DNA of 64,000 nt from Yunchengibacter salinarum (GTDB lineage Bacteria; Pseudomonadota; Alphaproteobacteria; Sphingomonadales; Kordiimonadaceae). A program made the position numbers and the translations under genes. Every line of letters begins with the position of its first letter. Position 1 is the first letter of the stretch. Below the pieces are notes generated by a model, which saw only the letters and a list, made by a program, of their open reading frames with translations, was not told the DNA's origin and made no database searches. The stretch is taken from contig NZ_JBBJLN010000008.1 in NCBI RefSeq assembly GCF_037658235.1, positions 124,001 through 188,000 of the forward strand, written 5' to 3'. Of this stretch, positions 49,608 to 58,549 are shown in pieces.

Positions 49608-50398
49608 CAGTCCGTTCCTTTCCGGTCATCCCGCACCAGATCGGCGCAGGCTGGGCAGGCCGGGTCCCGTTTCAGAGTCAGGGTACGGGTACGGGCGGGT
49701 TCCAGCCCGTCCAGCAGCATCAGCCGCCCGGCAAGCCCATTGCCGAAAGGCACCAGCTCCCGGATCACCTCAAGCGCCTGAAGCGATCCCGCCATACCGG
49801 CCAGTGCACCCATTATGCCCTGTTCGGCACAGGTTGCATCCCCTTCCTCGCCGGGATGGTCGGGCATGAAGCAGCGATAACAGGGCAGGTCCGGCCCGTC
49901 ATGGGGCTTGAATGTGGCCAGTTGCGCCAGATGGGACGACAGCATCGCCGTCACCAGCGGCAGGCGCACTGCCAGCGCGGCATCGGCCACCGCCAGCCGG
50001 GTGGTGAAATTGTCCGAGCCGTCGGCCACCACGTCCATGCCATCCATCAGCGCGGCGGCATTGTCGCCGGTCAGCCGTTCGGGCACGGTTTCAAGCTGCA
50101 CATCCGGGTTGATGGCGGCGATTCGCTCGGCGGCGCTGTCCACCTTCAGTCGGTCCACATCCGATGTGTGATAAATCACCTGTCGTTGCAGGTTGGACAG
50201 GGCCACCCGGTCACCATCCACCAGCCGGATATGACCCACGCCCGCCGCCGCCAGATACATGAGAAGCGGGGCGCCGAGACCACCGGCACCCACCACCAGC
50301 ACATGGCTGTCCAGCAACCGGGCCTGCCCCGCACCGCCGATTTCCCGCAGCACCATGTGCCGGGCATAGCGATCCAGTTGGGCATCGGAAAAGGTCAT
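49607..50398 (-). CDS. moeB: ThiF/MoeB/HesA E1-like adenylyltransferase
   Basis: Protein of 263 residues from ATG 50398. The nucleotide loop is LVVGAGGLGAPLLMYLAAAGVG, followed by VDGDRVALSNLQRQ, with the catalytic cysteine in DATCAEQGIMG. Two zinc pairs, CYRC and CPAC, are present. It activates the C-terminal Gly-Gly of a ubiquitin-like sulfur carrier (MoaD or ThiS) by adenylation. No rhodanese domain is attached. MoeB and ThiF cannot be told apart with certainty from sequence. It lies 4 bases after dut, in the dut-coaBC-ubiB-ubiE string typical of alphaproteobacteria. Confidence 0.85.
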   Translation of the reverse strand: MTFSDAQLDRYARHMVLREIGGAGQARLLDSHVLVVGAGGLGAPLLMYLAAAGVGHIRLVDGDRVALSNLQRQVIYHTSDVDRLKVDSAAERIAAINPDVQLETVPERLTGDNAAALMDGMDVVADGSDNFTTRLAVADAALAVRLPLVTAMLSSHLAQLATFKPHDGPDLPCYRCFMPDHPGEEGDATCAEQGIMGALAGMAGSLQALEVIRELVPFGNGLAGRLMLLDGLEPARTRTLTLKRDPACPACADLVRDDRKGTD

Positions 50399-50402
50399 GC
50401 CG

Positions 50403-50867
50403 TCAGTCCGTGCCGGTGCTGCCGAAGCCACCCGTGCCGCGCACCGTTTCCTCCAGGCTTTCCACCGGTTCCCAGCGGGCCCGCGTGACCGGTGCCACCA
50501 CAAGCTGGGCGATCCGCATTCCCCGATGCACAGCCACGTCCCGCTGACCCAGATTGATCAGGGCCACTTTCACTTCACCGCGATAGTCGCTGTCCACCGT
50601 GCCGGGGCTGTTCAATATGGTGATCCCCCGCTCCACCGCCAGGCCGGATCGCGGGCGCACCTGCGCCTCATAGCCGGGGGGCAGGGCAAAGGCGAGCCCG
50701 GTGGGAATCAGAACCCGCCCCATCGGCGACAGCACCAGCGGTTCCCCCGATGGCACGGCGGCCAACAGGTCCATGCCCGCACTTTCGGCGGTCTTGTAGG
50801 CGGGCAGGTCCAGCCCCGTGCCGTGGGACAGGCGGATCACGGGTACGCGCACGGGATCAATCGGCAT
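50403..50867 (-). CDS. dut: dUTP pyrophosphatase
   Basis: Protein of 154 residues from ATG 50867; upstream frame is open but lacks homology. It hydrolyses dUTP to dUMP, preventing uracil incorporation and feeding dTMP synthesis. The five trimeric dUTPase motifs are present: ESAGMDLLAA, RPRSGLAVERG, NSPGTVDSDYRGEVKVALIN, RIAQLVV and the C-terminal RGTGGFGSTG arm. Its start overlaps the end of coaBC by 11 bases. Confidence 0.96.
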   Translation of the reverse strand: MPIDPVRVPVIRLSHGTGLDLPAYKTAESAGMDLLAAVPSGEPLVLSPMGRVLIPTGLAFALPPGYEAQVRPRSGLAVERGITILNSPGTVDSDYRGEVKVALINLGQRDVAVHRGMRIAQLVVAPVTRARWEPVESLEETVRGTGGFGSTGTD

Positions 50868-52143
50868 GGCGGGGCGGCTCCATAACGGGGTGGCTTTCGG
50901 TTGTTCCGGGTGTGTCGGCATCATTACCGCCGGTCTCGCCGCCATGGCCCAGCGCGTCCGCGATACGGGCGGCCAGCCGGGCGGCGGTGGCATCCTTGCT
51001 CATGCGCGGCCAGTCCTCCGCCCCGCCCTGCGTGATCAGGTGCACCTGATTGTCCGCGCCGCCCATAATGCCGGTGGCGGCGGACACATCATTGGCCACG
51101 ATCCAGTCGCAGCCCTTGCGCGCCCGCTTGGCCTCGGCATGGGCGATCACCTGATCGGTTTCCGCGGCAAAGCCCACCACCAGGGCGGGGCGATCATGGG
51201 TGCGCCCGGCCAGACCTTTCAGAATGTCCGGGTTTTCGGTCAGTTGCAGTTGCGGCAGGCCGTCGCGGGATTTCTTCATCTTGCGTTCGGGCGTTGTTTC
51301 AGGCCGCCAGTCCGCCACCGCGGCCACACAGACGGCGGCATCGGCGGGCAGGGCTTCATCCACGGCGGCGGCCATGTCATTGGCGCTTTCCACATCCACC
51401 CGCATGACACCGGCGGGTGTGGGCTGAGTCACCGGCCCGGCCACCAGTGTGACCCGCGCACCCAGCGCCGCCAGCGCCCCGGCCAGGGCGAAGCCCTGCC
51501 GCCCGCTGGACCGGTTGGCAATATAGCGCACCGGATCGATGGGTTCATGGGTCGGCCCGGCGGTGACGATCACATGGCGCCCGGCCAGACGGCGCGCGGC
51601 GGGCGACAGCCGGTCTTCCACCGCCGCCACGATCGTTTCCACGGCGGCCAGACGGCCAGCCCCCACCTCGCCGCAGGCCAGCATACCCGCTTCCGGTGGA
51701 ACAAGGCCGATGCCATCCGCCGCCAGGGTTTCGCGGTTACGGCGGGTGGCGGGATGGTCCCACATCTGCGCGTTCATCGCCGGTGCGATCAGCACGGGCT
51801 TGTCGGTGGCCATCAATATGGTGGACGCAAGATCATCCGCATGGCCACCGGCCATCTTGGCCATCAGGTCAGCCGTGGCGGGCGCCACCACCACCATGTC
51901 CGCTTCCCGTGACAGGCGGATATGGCCCATCTCGGCCTCGTCCTTCAGGGAGAAAAGGTCGGTAAAGCACTGGTCCCCGGTCAGGGCGGCCACCGACATG
52001 GGCGTGATGAACTGCTGCCCGCCCGCCGTGAGTACGCCGCGCACGCCGGCGCCCCGCTCCATCAGCCTGCGGGCCAAGTCCAGCGCCTTGTAGGCGGCCA
52101 CGCCGCCGCCAATGATCAACAGTATCCGCTTGCCGTTCAACAT
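50857..52143 (-). CDS. coaBC: bifunctional phosphopantothenoylcysteine decarboxylase / phosphopantothenate-cysteine ligase
   Basis: Protein of 428 residues. The N-terminal CoaC flavoprotein half (about 1-185) has the FMN-binding start and the motif PAMNAQMWDHPATRRN, plus the catalytic cysteine in GMLACGEVGAGRL. The C-terminal CoaB half begins at HVIVTAGPTHEPIDPVRYIANRSSG and has the lysine-rich ERKMKKSRDGLPQLQL segment, then DVS at the end. Together they convert 4'-phosphopantothenate to 4'-phosphopantetheine for CoA. It overlaps dut and follows ubiB after 85 bases. Confidence 0.96.
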   Translation of the reverse strand: MLNGKRILLIIGGGVAAYKALDLARRLMERGAGVRGVLTAGGQQFITPMSVAALTGDQCFTDLFSLKDEAEMGHIRLSREADMVVVAPATADLMAKMAGGHADDLASTILMATDKPVLIAPAMNAQMWDHPATRRNRETLAADGIGLVPPEAGMLACGEVGAGRLAAVETIVAAVEDRLSPAARRLAGRHVIVTAGPTHEPIDPVRYIANRSSGRQGFALAGALAALGARVTLVAGPVTQPTPAGVMRVDVESANDMAAAVDEALPADAAVCVAAVADWRPETTPERKMKKSRDGLPQLQLTENPDILKGLAGRTHDRPALVVGFAAETDQVIAHAEAKRARKGCDWIVANDVSAATGIMGGADNQVHLITQGGAEDWPRMSKDATAARLAARIADALGHGGETGGNDADTPGTTESHPVMEPPRHAD

Positions 52144-52228
52144 GGGCCTTCCGCCAACCTGATTTACCGGGGCCGATATGCGCCCCTTCCGTTCGCCCCC
52201 CTATACGCCAGCACCGGGCCGGTGGCAA

Positions 52229-53755
52229 TCACAGCCCGACCAGCAGGGCGATCAACGCCCCCAGCGCCATGCCCGCCAGAAGCGGCAGGCCCCGCCCCTG
52301 CCGGATCACCACCGGCTGAGGTGGCGGCGGGTTGGGCCGGTCTTCCAGCAGGCGTTCCAGCCGGTCGGGCAGCCGCTCCACCAAACGGGGCAGGCGGTTC
52401 AGGAAATCGGCCAGCCGCGCTTCGGGGGACAGATTGTCCAGCATCCATGCCTCAATAATGGGGCGGGACGTCTGCCACATATTGGTGGACGGGTCCAGAT
52501 GCAGGGCCAGCCCTTCCGCCATCACCATGCTGCGTTGCAACAACAGCAATTGCGGCTGGGTCTGCATGGCGAAGCGTTCCGTGGTGGCGAACAACTGGGC
52601 CAGCAGCCTGCCCGCCGAAATCCGCTCCACCGGCAGGTCCATGATGGGATCGGCGATGGAGCGCATGGCCTGGGCGAATGCTTCCACATCCTGATCGTCC
52701 GGCACATAGCCCGCATCGAAATGAATTTCCGCCACCCGCCGGTAATCCTGCCGAATGAAGCCATACAGGATTTCCGCCAGGAAGCGCCGATCCCGGTCAT
52801 TCAGGCGGCCCATAATGCCGAAATCGATGGCCACAATGGTGCCGTCCGGCTCCACCAGCAGATTGCCGGGGTGCAGATCCGCATGGAAATAGCCGTCCCT
52901 CATGCTCTGTTTCAGGAACACCTGCACCAATGTGCGGGCCAGCCGGGTCAGGTCGTGGCCGCTGGCTTCCAGGGCATCCCGATCCGACAGGCGGATGCCA
53001 TCCACCCATTCCAGCACCAGCACCCGCCGGGCGGTATGGTGCCACTGGATTTCGGGGATGCGATAGCCCGCCTCACCGGCCATATTATCGGCCAGTTCAC
53101 CGGCGGCGGCGGCCTCCAGCCGCAGGTCCATTTCCGCTTCCACGGTCTGGCGGATCTTGGTCACCACCTCTTTCGGGCGCAGGCGCGCGGCGGCGGGCAC
53201 ATGGCGGTCGGCCAACTCGGCCAGCCATTCGAACAGGGCCACATCGCGCTGAAACCGCTCCTCGATGCCGGGGCGCAGCACCTTGACCGCCACCGCCCTG
53301 CCCTCAACGGTTTCCGCCTTGTGCACCTGGGCGATGGATGCGGCGGCCACCGGCGTTTGAGACACATGGCGGAACAGCGCGTCCAGCGGCGCGTCCAGTT
53401 CCTGTTCCATGGTGGCCTTCGCGGCGGCAAAGGGAAAAGGCGGCAGGCGGTCCTGAAGGGTGGCCAGACCACGGGCCAGCGGCTGGCCCACCAGATCGGG
53501 CCGGGTGGCGAGCGTCTGCCCCATCTTGATATAGGCCGGCCCCATGGCGGCCAGGGCGGCGGCCAGCCTTTCCCCGTCCGCCTCTGGCAGGCCGCGGCGC
53601 CGCGGCACCCAGAATGTGAAGGCGCGCAGAAAGGCGGGCACGCCGGGCGGCACCAGTTCCACATGGGACAGGCTGCGGATCGCGCCGTGGCGCCGCAGGG
53701 TGATCGCAAACCCCACAAGCTGGCCGATATGGATGATGTCCCGCAACATGCCCAT
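52229..53755 (-). CDS. ubiB: ubiquinone biosynthesis ABC1-family kinase-like protein
   Basis: Protein of about 508 residues. The frame can also begin at a TTG (53764) that overlaps the ubiE stop; ATG 53755 is preferred. ABC1/ADCK signatures are the KxGQ motif (GPAYIKMGQTLATRPD), ASIAQVHKAETVEGRAVAVKVLRPG, DLHPGNLLVEPDG and DFGIMGRL. Two C-terminal hydrophobic stretches (LLAGMALGALIALLVGL at the end) anchor it in the membrane. UbiB proteins are atypical kinases/ATPases needed for ubiquinone synthesis. It follows ubiE directly. Confidence 0.95.
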   Translation of the reverse strand: MGMLRDIIHIGQLVGFAITLRRHGAIRSLSHVELVPPGVPAFLRAFTFWVPRRRGLPEADGERLAAALAAMGPAYIKMGQTLATRPDLVGQPLARGLATLQDRLPPFPFAAAKATMEQELDAPLDALFRHVSQTPVAAASIAQVHKAETVEGRAVAVKVLRPGIEERFQRDVALFEWLAELADRHVPAAARLRPKEVVTKIRQTVEAEMDLRLEAAAAGELADNMAGEAGYRIPEIQWHHTARRVLVLEWVDGIRLSDRDALEASGHDLTRLARTLVQVFLKQSMRDGYFHADLHPGNLLVEPDGTIVAIDFGIMGRLNDRDRRFLAEILYGFIRQDYRRVAEIHFDAGYVPDDQDVEAFAQAMRSIADPIMDLPVERISAGRLLAQLFATTERFAMQTQPQLLLLQRSMVMAEGLALHLDPSTNMWQTSRPIIEAWMLDNLSPEARLADFLNRLPRLVERLPDRLERLLEDRPNPPPPQPVVIRQGRGLPLLAGMALGALIALLVGL

Positions 53756-53760
53756 GGCCG

Positions 53761-54552
53761 TCAAATCCGCCAGCCGCTGTGAAGCGCCACCACACCACCC
53801 GTCATGGGCCGCCAGTGCACCCGGCTCAGCCCGGCTTCCGTCATCATGCGGGCGAAACGGTCGGGGCCGGGAAAGCGCCGGATGGATTCCACCAGATATT
53901 GATAGCTGTCCCGGTCACCGGTGACCCATTGGCCAAGGCGCGGAATCATGTCGAAGCTGTACCGGTCGTAGAACCGCTTGATCAGGAGCTCCACGGCGGG
54001 GGAAAATTCCAGGCACAGAAAATGCCCGCCGGGCCGCAGTGTGCGTGTCATTTCGCCAAGGGCGGCGGGGATATCGGTGACATTGCGGATGCCGAAGGCG
54101 ACGGTCACCGCGTCCTGGCTGGCGCTGGCCACCGGCAAATTCTCCGCGTCGCCGCAGGCAAAGGCCACGTCCAGCCCCCGCTCCAAAGCGCGCTGACGCC
54201 CCACGCGCAGCATTTCCGCATTGATGTCCATGACCAGCGCCTGCAGGCCCGGCGCCTTTTCCAGCGCGCGGAAGCTGATATCGCCGGTGCCGCCCGCCAC
54301 ATCCAGCAGGGCCATGCCCGACCTGGGGGCCAGGGCCGTGACCAGCGCGCGTTTCCACAGGCGATGCAGCCCCGCGGACATCAGGTCGTTCATCACATCA
54401 TAGCGGTCGGCGACGGAATCGAACACACCACGCACCAGCGCTTTCTTTTCGCCCCTCGGCACGGTTTCGAAGCCGAAATGGGTCTGTTCCGCGCCAGTCT
54501 CATGGGCGGGGTCACGGTCGGCATCATGGGGGGTCCGGTCCTGAGCTGTCAT
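53761..54552 (-). CDS. ubiE: ubiquinone/menaquinone C-methyltransferase
   Basis: Protein of 263 residues. It uses S-adenosylmethionine to C-methylate the quinone ring. The SAM site is MALLDVAGGTGDISFRAL, preceded by FDSVADRYDVMNDLMSAGLHRLWKR. The two UbiE signatures continue with VAFGIRNVTDIPAALGEMTRTLRPGG and FYDRYSFDMIPRLGQWVTGD. It is the first gene of the minus-strand ubiE-ubiB-coaBC-dut-moeB string and diverges from mutM across 181 bases that hold both promoters. Confidence 0.96.
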   Translation of the reverse strand: MTAQDRTPHDADRDPAHETGAEQTHFGFETVPRGEKKALVRGVFDSVADRYDVMNDLMSAGLHRLWKRALVTALAPRSGMALLDVAGGTGDISFRALEKAPGLQALVMDINAEMLRVGRQRALERGLDVAFACGDAENLPVASASQDAVTVAFGIRNVTDIPAALGEMTRTLRPGGHFLCLEFSPAVELLIKRFYDRYSFDMIPRLGQWVTGDRDSYQYLVESIRRFPGPDRFARMMTEAGLSRVHWRPMTGGVVALHSGWRI

Positions 54553-54733
54553 GCCTGTTCCTCACATAACCCGGCGCGCCTGGCGGCTTTGCCATGATCG
54601 GGTTGCTGTCCGCACGGTACCCCTGACCATACGGGACAGGGCCGCGGGCGGACCATAGATCAGGCAGCAAGCGCTTGCCAAAGGGTTTGTCCCGCCGCAT
54701 ATCGATCAAAGAGCAATCAACAGGATATGATCC

Positions 54734-55567
54734 ATGCCCGAAATGCCCGAAGTGGAAACCGTGATGCGCGGCATTCAGCCAGCGCTGGAAGGCGCACGCA
54801 TCCGCCGGGCCGAGGCGTTCGTGCCCCGGCTGCGCTTTCCCGTGCCCGCCGATTTCGGGGCGCGGCTGACGGGCAACCGGGTCGTGGGGCTTCATCGCCG
54901 GTCGAAATATATCCTGGCGACACTGGCGGACGGCTGGACCCTGATGCTGCATCTGGGCATGTCGGGCCGGGTGACGATCTCCCCCGCGCCGCCGCATCCA
55001 CCCCCGGCCCGGCACGATCACCTGCTGATCGAAACGGAAGGCGGCGCCCGCCTGGTGTTCAATGATCCCCGGCGGTTCGGCAGCGTGCATTTGATCCGGC
55101 AGGGCGATCTGCCCGGCCACAGGCTGCTGGCCGGGTTGGGGCCGGAACCGCTGGGCAACGGCTTTTCCGCGCCGGTGCTGGATGCGGCCCTGACGGACAG
55201 GCGCACCCCCATCAAGGCGGCCCTGCTGGATCAGGCCGTGGTGGCGGGGCTGGGCAATATCTATGTGTGCGAGGCGCTGTGGCGCGCCCGGATCAGCCCG
55301 CGGCGGCTGGCCCGCACGGTGCCGGGCGCGCGGTCGGCGCGGCTGGTGCCCGCCATTCGCGCCGTTCTGAGCGAGGCGATCGCCAGCGGCGGTTCGTCGT
55401 TGCGGGATTATCGCCAGGCCAATGGCGAACTGGGCTATTTCCAGCATGGCTTTGACGTGTACAACCGGGCGGGCGCCCCCTGTTCGCGGCCCGAATGCGG
55501 TGCTATGGTCCGACGTATCCGGCAGGCGGGCCGGTCCAGCTATTATTGTCCGGGCTGCCAGCGCTGA
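54734..55567 (+). CDS. mutM: formamidopyrimidine-DNA glycosylase
   Basis: Protein of 277 residues. It removes 8-oxoguanine and formamidopyrimidines. The catalytic N-terminus PEMPEVETVMRGI is intact (Pro2, Glu3). The helix-two-turn-helix has QAVVAGLGNIYVCEALW, and the C-terminal zinc finger is CSRPECGAM...CPGCQR with four cysteines and the substrate-loop arginine in RSSYYCPGC. Orientation is opposite to ubiE, a very common alphaproteobacterial pairing. Confidence 0.97.
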   Translation: MPEMPEVETVMRGIQPALEGARIRRAEAFVPRLRFPVPADFGARLTGNRVVGLHRRSKYILATLADGWTLMLHLGMSGRVTISPAPPHPPPARHDHLLIETEGGARLVFNDPRRFGSVHLIRQGDLPGHRLLAGLGPEPLGNGFSAPVLDAALTDRRTPIKAALLDQAVVAGLGNIYVCEALWRARISPRRLARTVPGARSARLVPAIRAVLSEAIASGGSSLRDYRQANGELGYFQHGFDVYNRAGAPCSRPECGAMVRRIRQAGRSSYYCPGCQR

Positions 55568-55605
55568 CCGCCCGGATACAGTCTTTCAGGGGGAGATCAA
55601 CCGTG

Positions 55606-56001
55606 ATGTCACACACCGCCAGCCCGCCGCGCCCCTCTGGGCGCCGCCTGCGCCATGTCGCGCTTGTTCCGGCGCTTGGGCTGCTTTGCGCTTTTGGCGG
55701 TGCGGACGGGCGCTTCATCGATGGCTTTCCCGATGTGCCCCTGCTGGAAAGCGTGCGGCTGGCGGACGGAGAATCGCCCGTCATTTTCGACACGCCCGGC
55801 GGCACGGTGGCCGAAGTGCAGCTCACCAGTTCCGAGCCCGATGGCCTGCTGGCGCGCTATGGGGCGACTTTGCGCGGCCTTGGCTGGTCCTGCACGCAGG
55901 GGCGCAGCCTGATATGCCAGCGGGCGGACAATCGGCTGAAGCTGAGCGCCGCCGCCGGGGGCGCAGACCGCTTTGCCCTGCGGCTGGAGCCGCGCCGCTG
56001 A
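55606..56001 (+). CDS. small secreted protein of unknown function
   Basis: Protein of 131 residues; a GTG three bases earlier (55603) also fits the GGGGGAG Shine-Dalgarno. After a basic start (GRRLRHVA) there is a short signal peptide (LVPALGLLCAFGGADG). The mature domain has VIFDTPGGTVAEVQLTSSEPDGLLARYGATLRGLGW and two cysteines that could form a disulfide (SCTQGRSLICQ). I do not recognise a named family. It lies 38 bases after mutM in the same direction. Confidence 0.65.
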   Translation: MSHTASPPRPSGRRLRHVALVPALGLLCAFGGADGRFIDGFPDVPLLESVRLADGESPVIFDTPGGTVAEVQLTSSEPDGLLARYGATLRGLGWSCTQGRSLICQRADNRLKLSAAAGGADRFALRLEPRR

Positions 56002-56228
56002 ACCATGCCGCCCCGTCATGGAAGAATCGCGGCATCAAAACAGGCACACCGGAAAGCGGCCCCATCGGCATGGCGGGGAAAAGTCTTTGCATTCGCTGTC
56101 ACAGGCTCTAGGACTCGAAGTCCGGTGACACCCGGCGGCCTGCGATCCGGCTGCCGCAGCAGAGTCCATATTGGCCGCGCCGCCCCTTTGGGGCCGGTCT
56201 GGCGGCCCTTGGCAAGGGAAGCGAACCC

Positions 56229-57005
56229 ATGCATTTTGAAACCCTCTTGCTCGACAAACAGGACGGTGTGGGGCAGATCACCCTGAACCGGCCCGATGCG
56301 CTCAATGCGCTCAATCAGGAACTGTTGAGCGAACTGGCCCAGGCGCTGACCGCGCTGGATGCTGACGCGGATATCGGCTGCATTGTGATTACCGGCAGCG
56401 AAAAGGCTTTTGCCGCCGGGGCGGACATCAAGGAAATGGCTGACAAGTCGTTCACCGATGCCCTGTCGGAAGACATGTTCGCGGATATCAACCAGACCTT
56501 CGCCACGCTCAAAAAGCCGGTGATCGCGGCGGTGTCCGGCTATGCGCTGGGCGGTGGCTGCGAGATCGCCATGGCCTGCGATTTCATCGTGGCGGCGGAA
56601 AATGCCCGGTTCGGCCAACCGGAAATCAAGCTGGGCGTGATCCCCGGCATTGGCGGCACGCAGCGCCTGACCCGGCTGGTGGGCAAGGCCAAGGCCATGG
56701 ACATGATGCTCACCGGGCGCATGATGGACGCGGAAGAGGCGGAGCGCAGCGGCATGGTGAGCCGGATCGTGCCCACCGAGGATCTCGCCGACGCGGTGGC
56801 CGAAATCGCCGGCACCATTGCCGGGCTCAGCCGTCCGTCGGTCATGCTGGCCAAGGAGGCCACCAACAAGGCGCTGGAAACCACCCTGGCCGAGGGTATT
56901 TTTCTGGAACGGCGCATGTTCCACGCGCTGTTTTCCACCCATGACCAGAAAGAAGGTATGCAGGCCTTCATCGAAAAGCGTTCCCCACGTTTCCAGAATC
57001 GGTGA
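56229..57005 (+). CDS. enoyl-CoA hydratase
   Basis: Protein of 258 residues. It hydrates 2-enoyl-CoA to 3-hydroxyacyl-CoA in fatty-acid degradation. The crotonase fold is clear: NRPDALNALNQEL, the oxyanion-hole segment SEKAFAAGADIKEM, ALGGGCEIAMACDFIVAAENARFGQPE with the first catalytic Glu, and GVIPGIGGTQRLTRLVGKAKAMD with the second. Length and motifs fit classical short-chain enoyl-CoA hydratase (EchA/FadB1 type). It stands alone, 280 bases before rpsT. Confidence 0.95.
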   Translation: MHFETLLLDKQDGVGQITLNRPDALNALNQELLSELAQALTALDADADIGCIVITGSEKAFAAGADIKEMADKSFTDALSEDMFADINQTFATLKKPVIAAVSGYALGGGCEIAMACDFIVAAENARFGQPEIKLGVIPGIGGTQRLTRLVGKAKAMDMMLTGRMMDAEEAERSGMVSRIVPTEDLADAVAEIAGTIAGLSRPSVMLAKEATNKALETTLAEGIFLERRMFHALFSTHDQKEGMQAFIEKRSPRFQNR

Positions 57006-57111
57006 TCGCCGGATGTGCCGATCGGCTGTGGCCCTGGCCTTTGGTGGGGGTGGGGGCGTATCCGCCGGAGGCGGCCCCGGCTTTTCAGCGGTGCAATAGG
57101 CGTTTGCCGTG

Positions 57112-57140
57112 TTGACGCGGACGACGGAAAGCGATATAGA
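57112..57140 (+). promoter_or_regulatory. rpsT promoter
   Basis: TTGACG (57112-57117), a 17-base spacer and TATAGA (57135-57140) form a near-consensus sigma-70 promoter. Transcription would begin near 57147 and give a leader of about 140 bases. Confidence 0.75.
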
Positions 57141-57286
57141 CCCGGCCAATCAGGCGGCGCCTCAGTCCGGGTATCGGTGCGGCGCCCTTTTGTTTCACAG
57201 ATCGTACCGCCGTCACGCGGCCGGGGTCCCGGCTTCCAGCCCAGCGGAAACCGGGCCGACGGTTACAGCGAAGGATTGAGAGACCC

Positions 57287-57550
57287 ATGGCGAATATCAA
57301 GCAGGCCAAGAAACGTATTCTGCGCAACAGCAAGCGCGCCACCATCAACCGCAACCGGATGAGCCGCATTCGCACCTATATCCGCAAGGTGGAAGATGCC
57401 ATCAAGGCCGGTGACAGCGGCACCGCACAGGATGCCCTGAAGCAGGCCCAGCCGGAAATCATGCGCGGCGCCACCAAGGGCGTGCTGCACAAGCGCACCG
57501 CATCGCGCAAGGTCTCCCGCCTGACCCAGCGGGTGAAGGCCCTGTCCTGA
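57287..57550 (+). CDS. rpsT: 30S ribosomal protein S20
   Basis: Protein of 87 residues, basic throughout, with the S20 opening ANIKQAKKRILRNSKRATINR and the later segment KGVLHKRTASRKVSRLTQRVKAL. It binds the 5' domain of 16S rRNA early in assembly. The near-consensus promoter upstream fits high expression. A strong terminator follows. Position just before dnaA is typical for alphaproteobacteria. Confidence 0.98.
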   Translation: MANIKQAKKRILRNSKRATINRNRMSRIRTYIRKVEDAIKAGDSGTAQDALKQAQPEIMRGATKGVLHKRTASRKVSRLTQRVKALS

Positions 57551-57602
57551 GACCGATCTGATCGCTGGCCGGCCATGACCGGCCCGGCATGAGACTCGAA
57601 GA

Positions 57603-57635
57603 CCCCCGCGCCCCCAGCAAGGCGCGGGGGTTTTT
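57603..57635 (+). terminator. Rho-independent terminator of rpsT
   Basis: Perfect 10-bp stem CCCCCGCGCC / GGCGCGGGGG around an 8-base loop, followed by TTTTT. Confidence 0.93.
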
Positions 57636-58549
57636 GTATGTGGGGCCGTCTGCCGCACATCCTGCCGCACATCGAGGCACAAGCTGACCGGGCGGGACGC
57701 GGCGCCCGATTGCCACATGCCCCGGTTCCGGGCGAGTCGCGCACAAGAAGAATGACAACCGCCCGAAGGTGCGAGTCTACGGCCCCCCGGTTCGGGGCGA
57801 CCGTCACAAAACTGGAACAGAGTTGAAACGTTGGGCCAGCCGAATTTTCAAGGGCCACAATATCTGGTGGGCTGGCCTGATGCGGGCCACAAGAAAGGGC
57901 AAAAATAAAGACTTGACGCCGCTTGTTGCTGGACGGCCATCCGGCCTGTCCGTATTTTCTCCCCCTGCCGGACGGATCGTGTCCGGTTCCTGACAGGCCC
58001 TTGCAACAGGGCCGGGTCGGTGGGGGCCAGGTTCGGTGGGGCCAGCGCAACAGGACCAGATGCAACGGGGCGGGATGCGGCCAGACGCGGCGGGATTTGT
58101 CGCACGGGCGCGGACCATCAGCCCCGTCAATCTGGCCTTTGCAGTGCGCCCGGTGGGCCGGCTATGTGTGGCCGCGCCCCCGTGCCGGGCCGTGAGGTGT
58201 TTTGGCGCGTGACGCGATGTGCCTGACTGTGCCGGGAGTTCGAGTGTCACAGGGCGCGGGTTCCCTGAGTGCGTTGGAGTGTGTGCGCCAGAATGTGTGC
58301 GCCGGGATCTGTGCGGGACGGCGATGCCTTGGCAAGCGTGTCTGTGCGGCATCCGTCCGGGCCATGGCTGCGGGGGCGGAACGGGGCATGGTGGGCAAGA
58401 CGGTGGAAGACAGGCTGTATGACGAGCATGACGGCGGTAAGGGGTGAGGCGGGCATGAAAGCCCGGTTTCGAGTAAGGCAGGACCAGATGAAACCTGCCC
58501 GGAAAGCGGTTGCGGGGGCGTGGCCGTGACGAACAAGGGGGACGAGACT
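57636..58549. other. large non-coding region upstream of dnaA
   Basis: These 914 bases have no supported gene. I searched by eye for TTATCCACA-type DnaA boxes and found none close to consensus, so an oriC here is not supported. The right half is rich in TGTG: the 10-mer TGTGTGCGCC occurs at 58280-58289 and 58294-58303. A lone TTGACG at 57912 could be a -35 element. The region probably holds the dnaA promoter and a long leader. Confidence 0.5.

Noticed and set aside
57156..57195. GGCGCC...GGCGCC followed by CTTTTGTTT as an rpsT attenuator
   Set aside because: The stem is only 6 bp with a long loop and a broken T-run. Too weak to call.
58280..58303. repeated TGTGTGCGCC as an origin iteron
   Set aside because: Only two copies, 14 bases apart, and no DnaA boxes. 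Reported as a sequence note, not as an origin.
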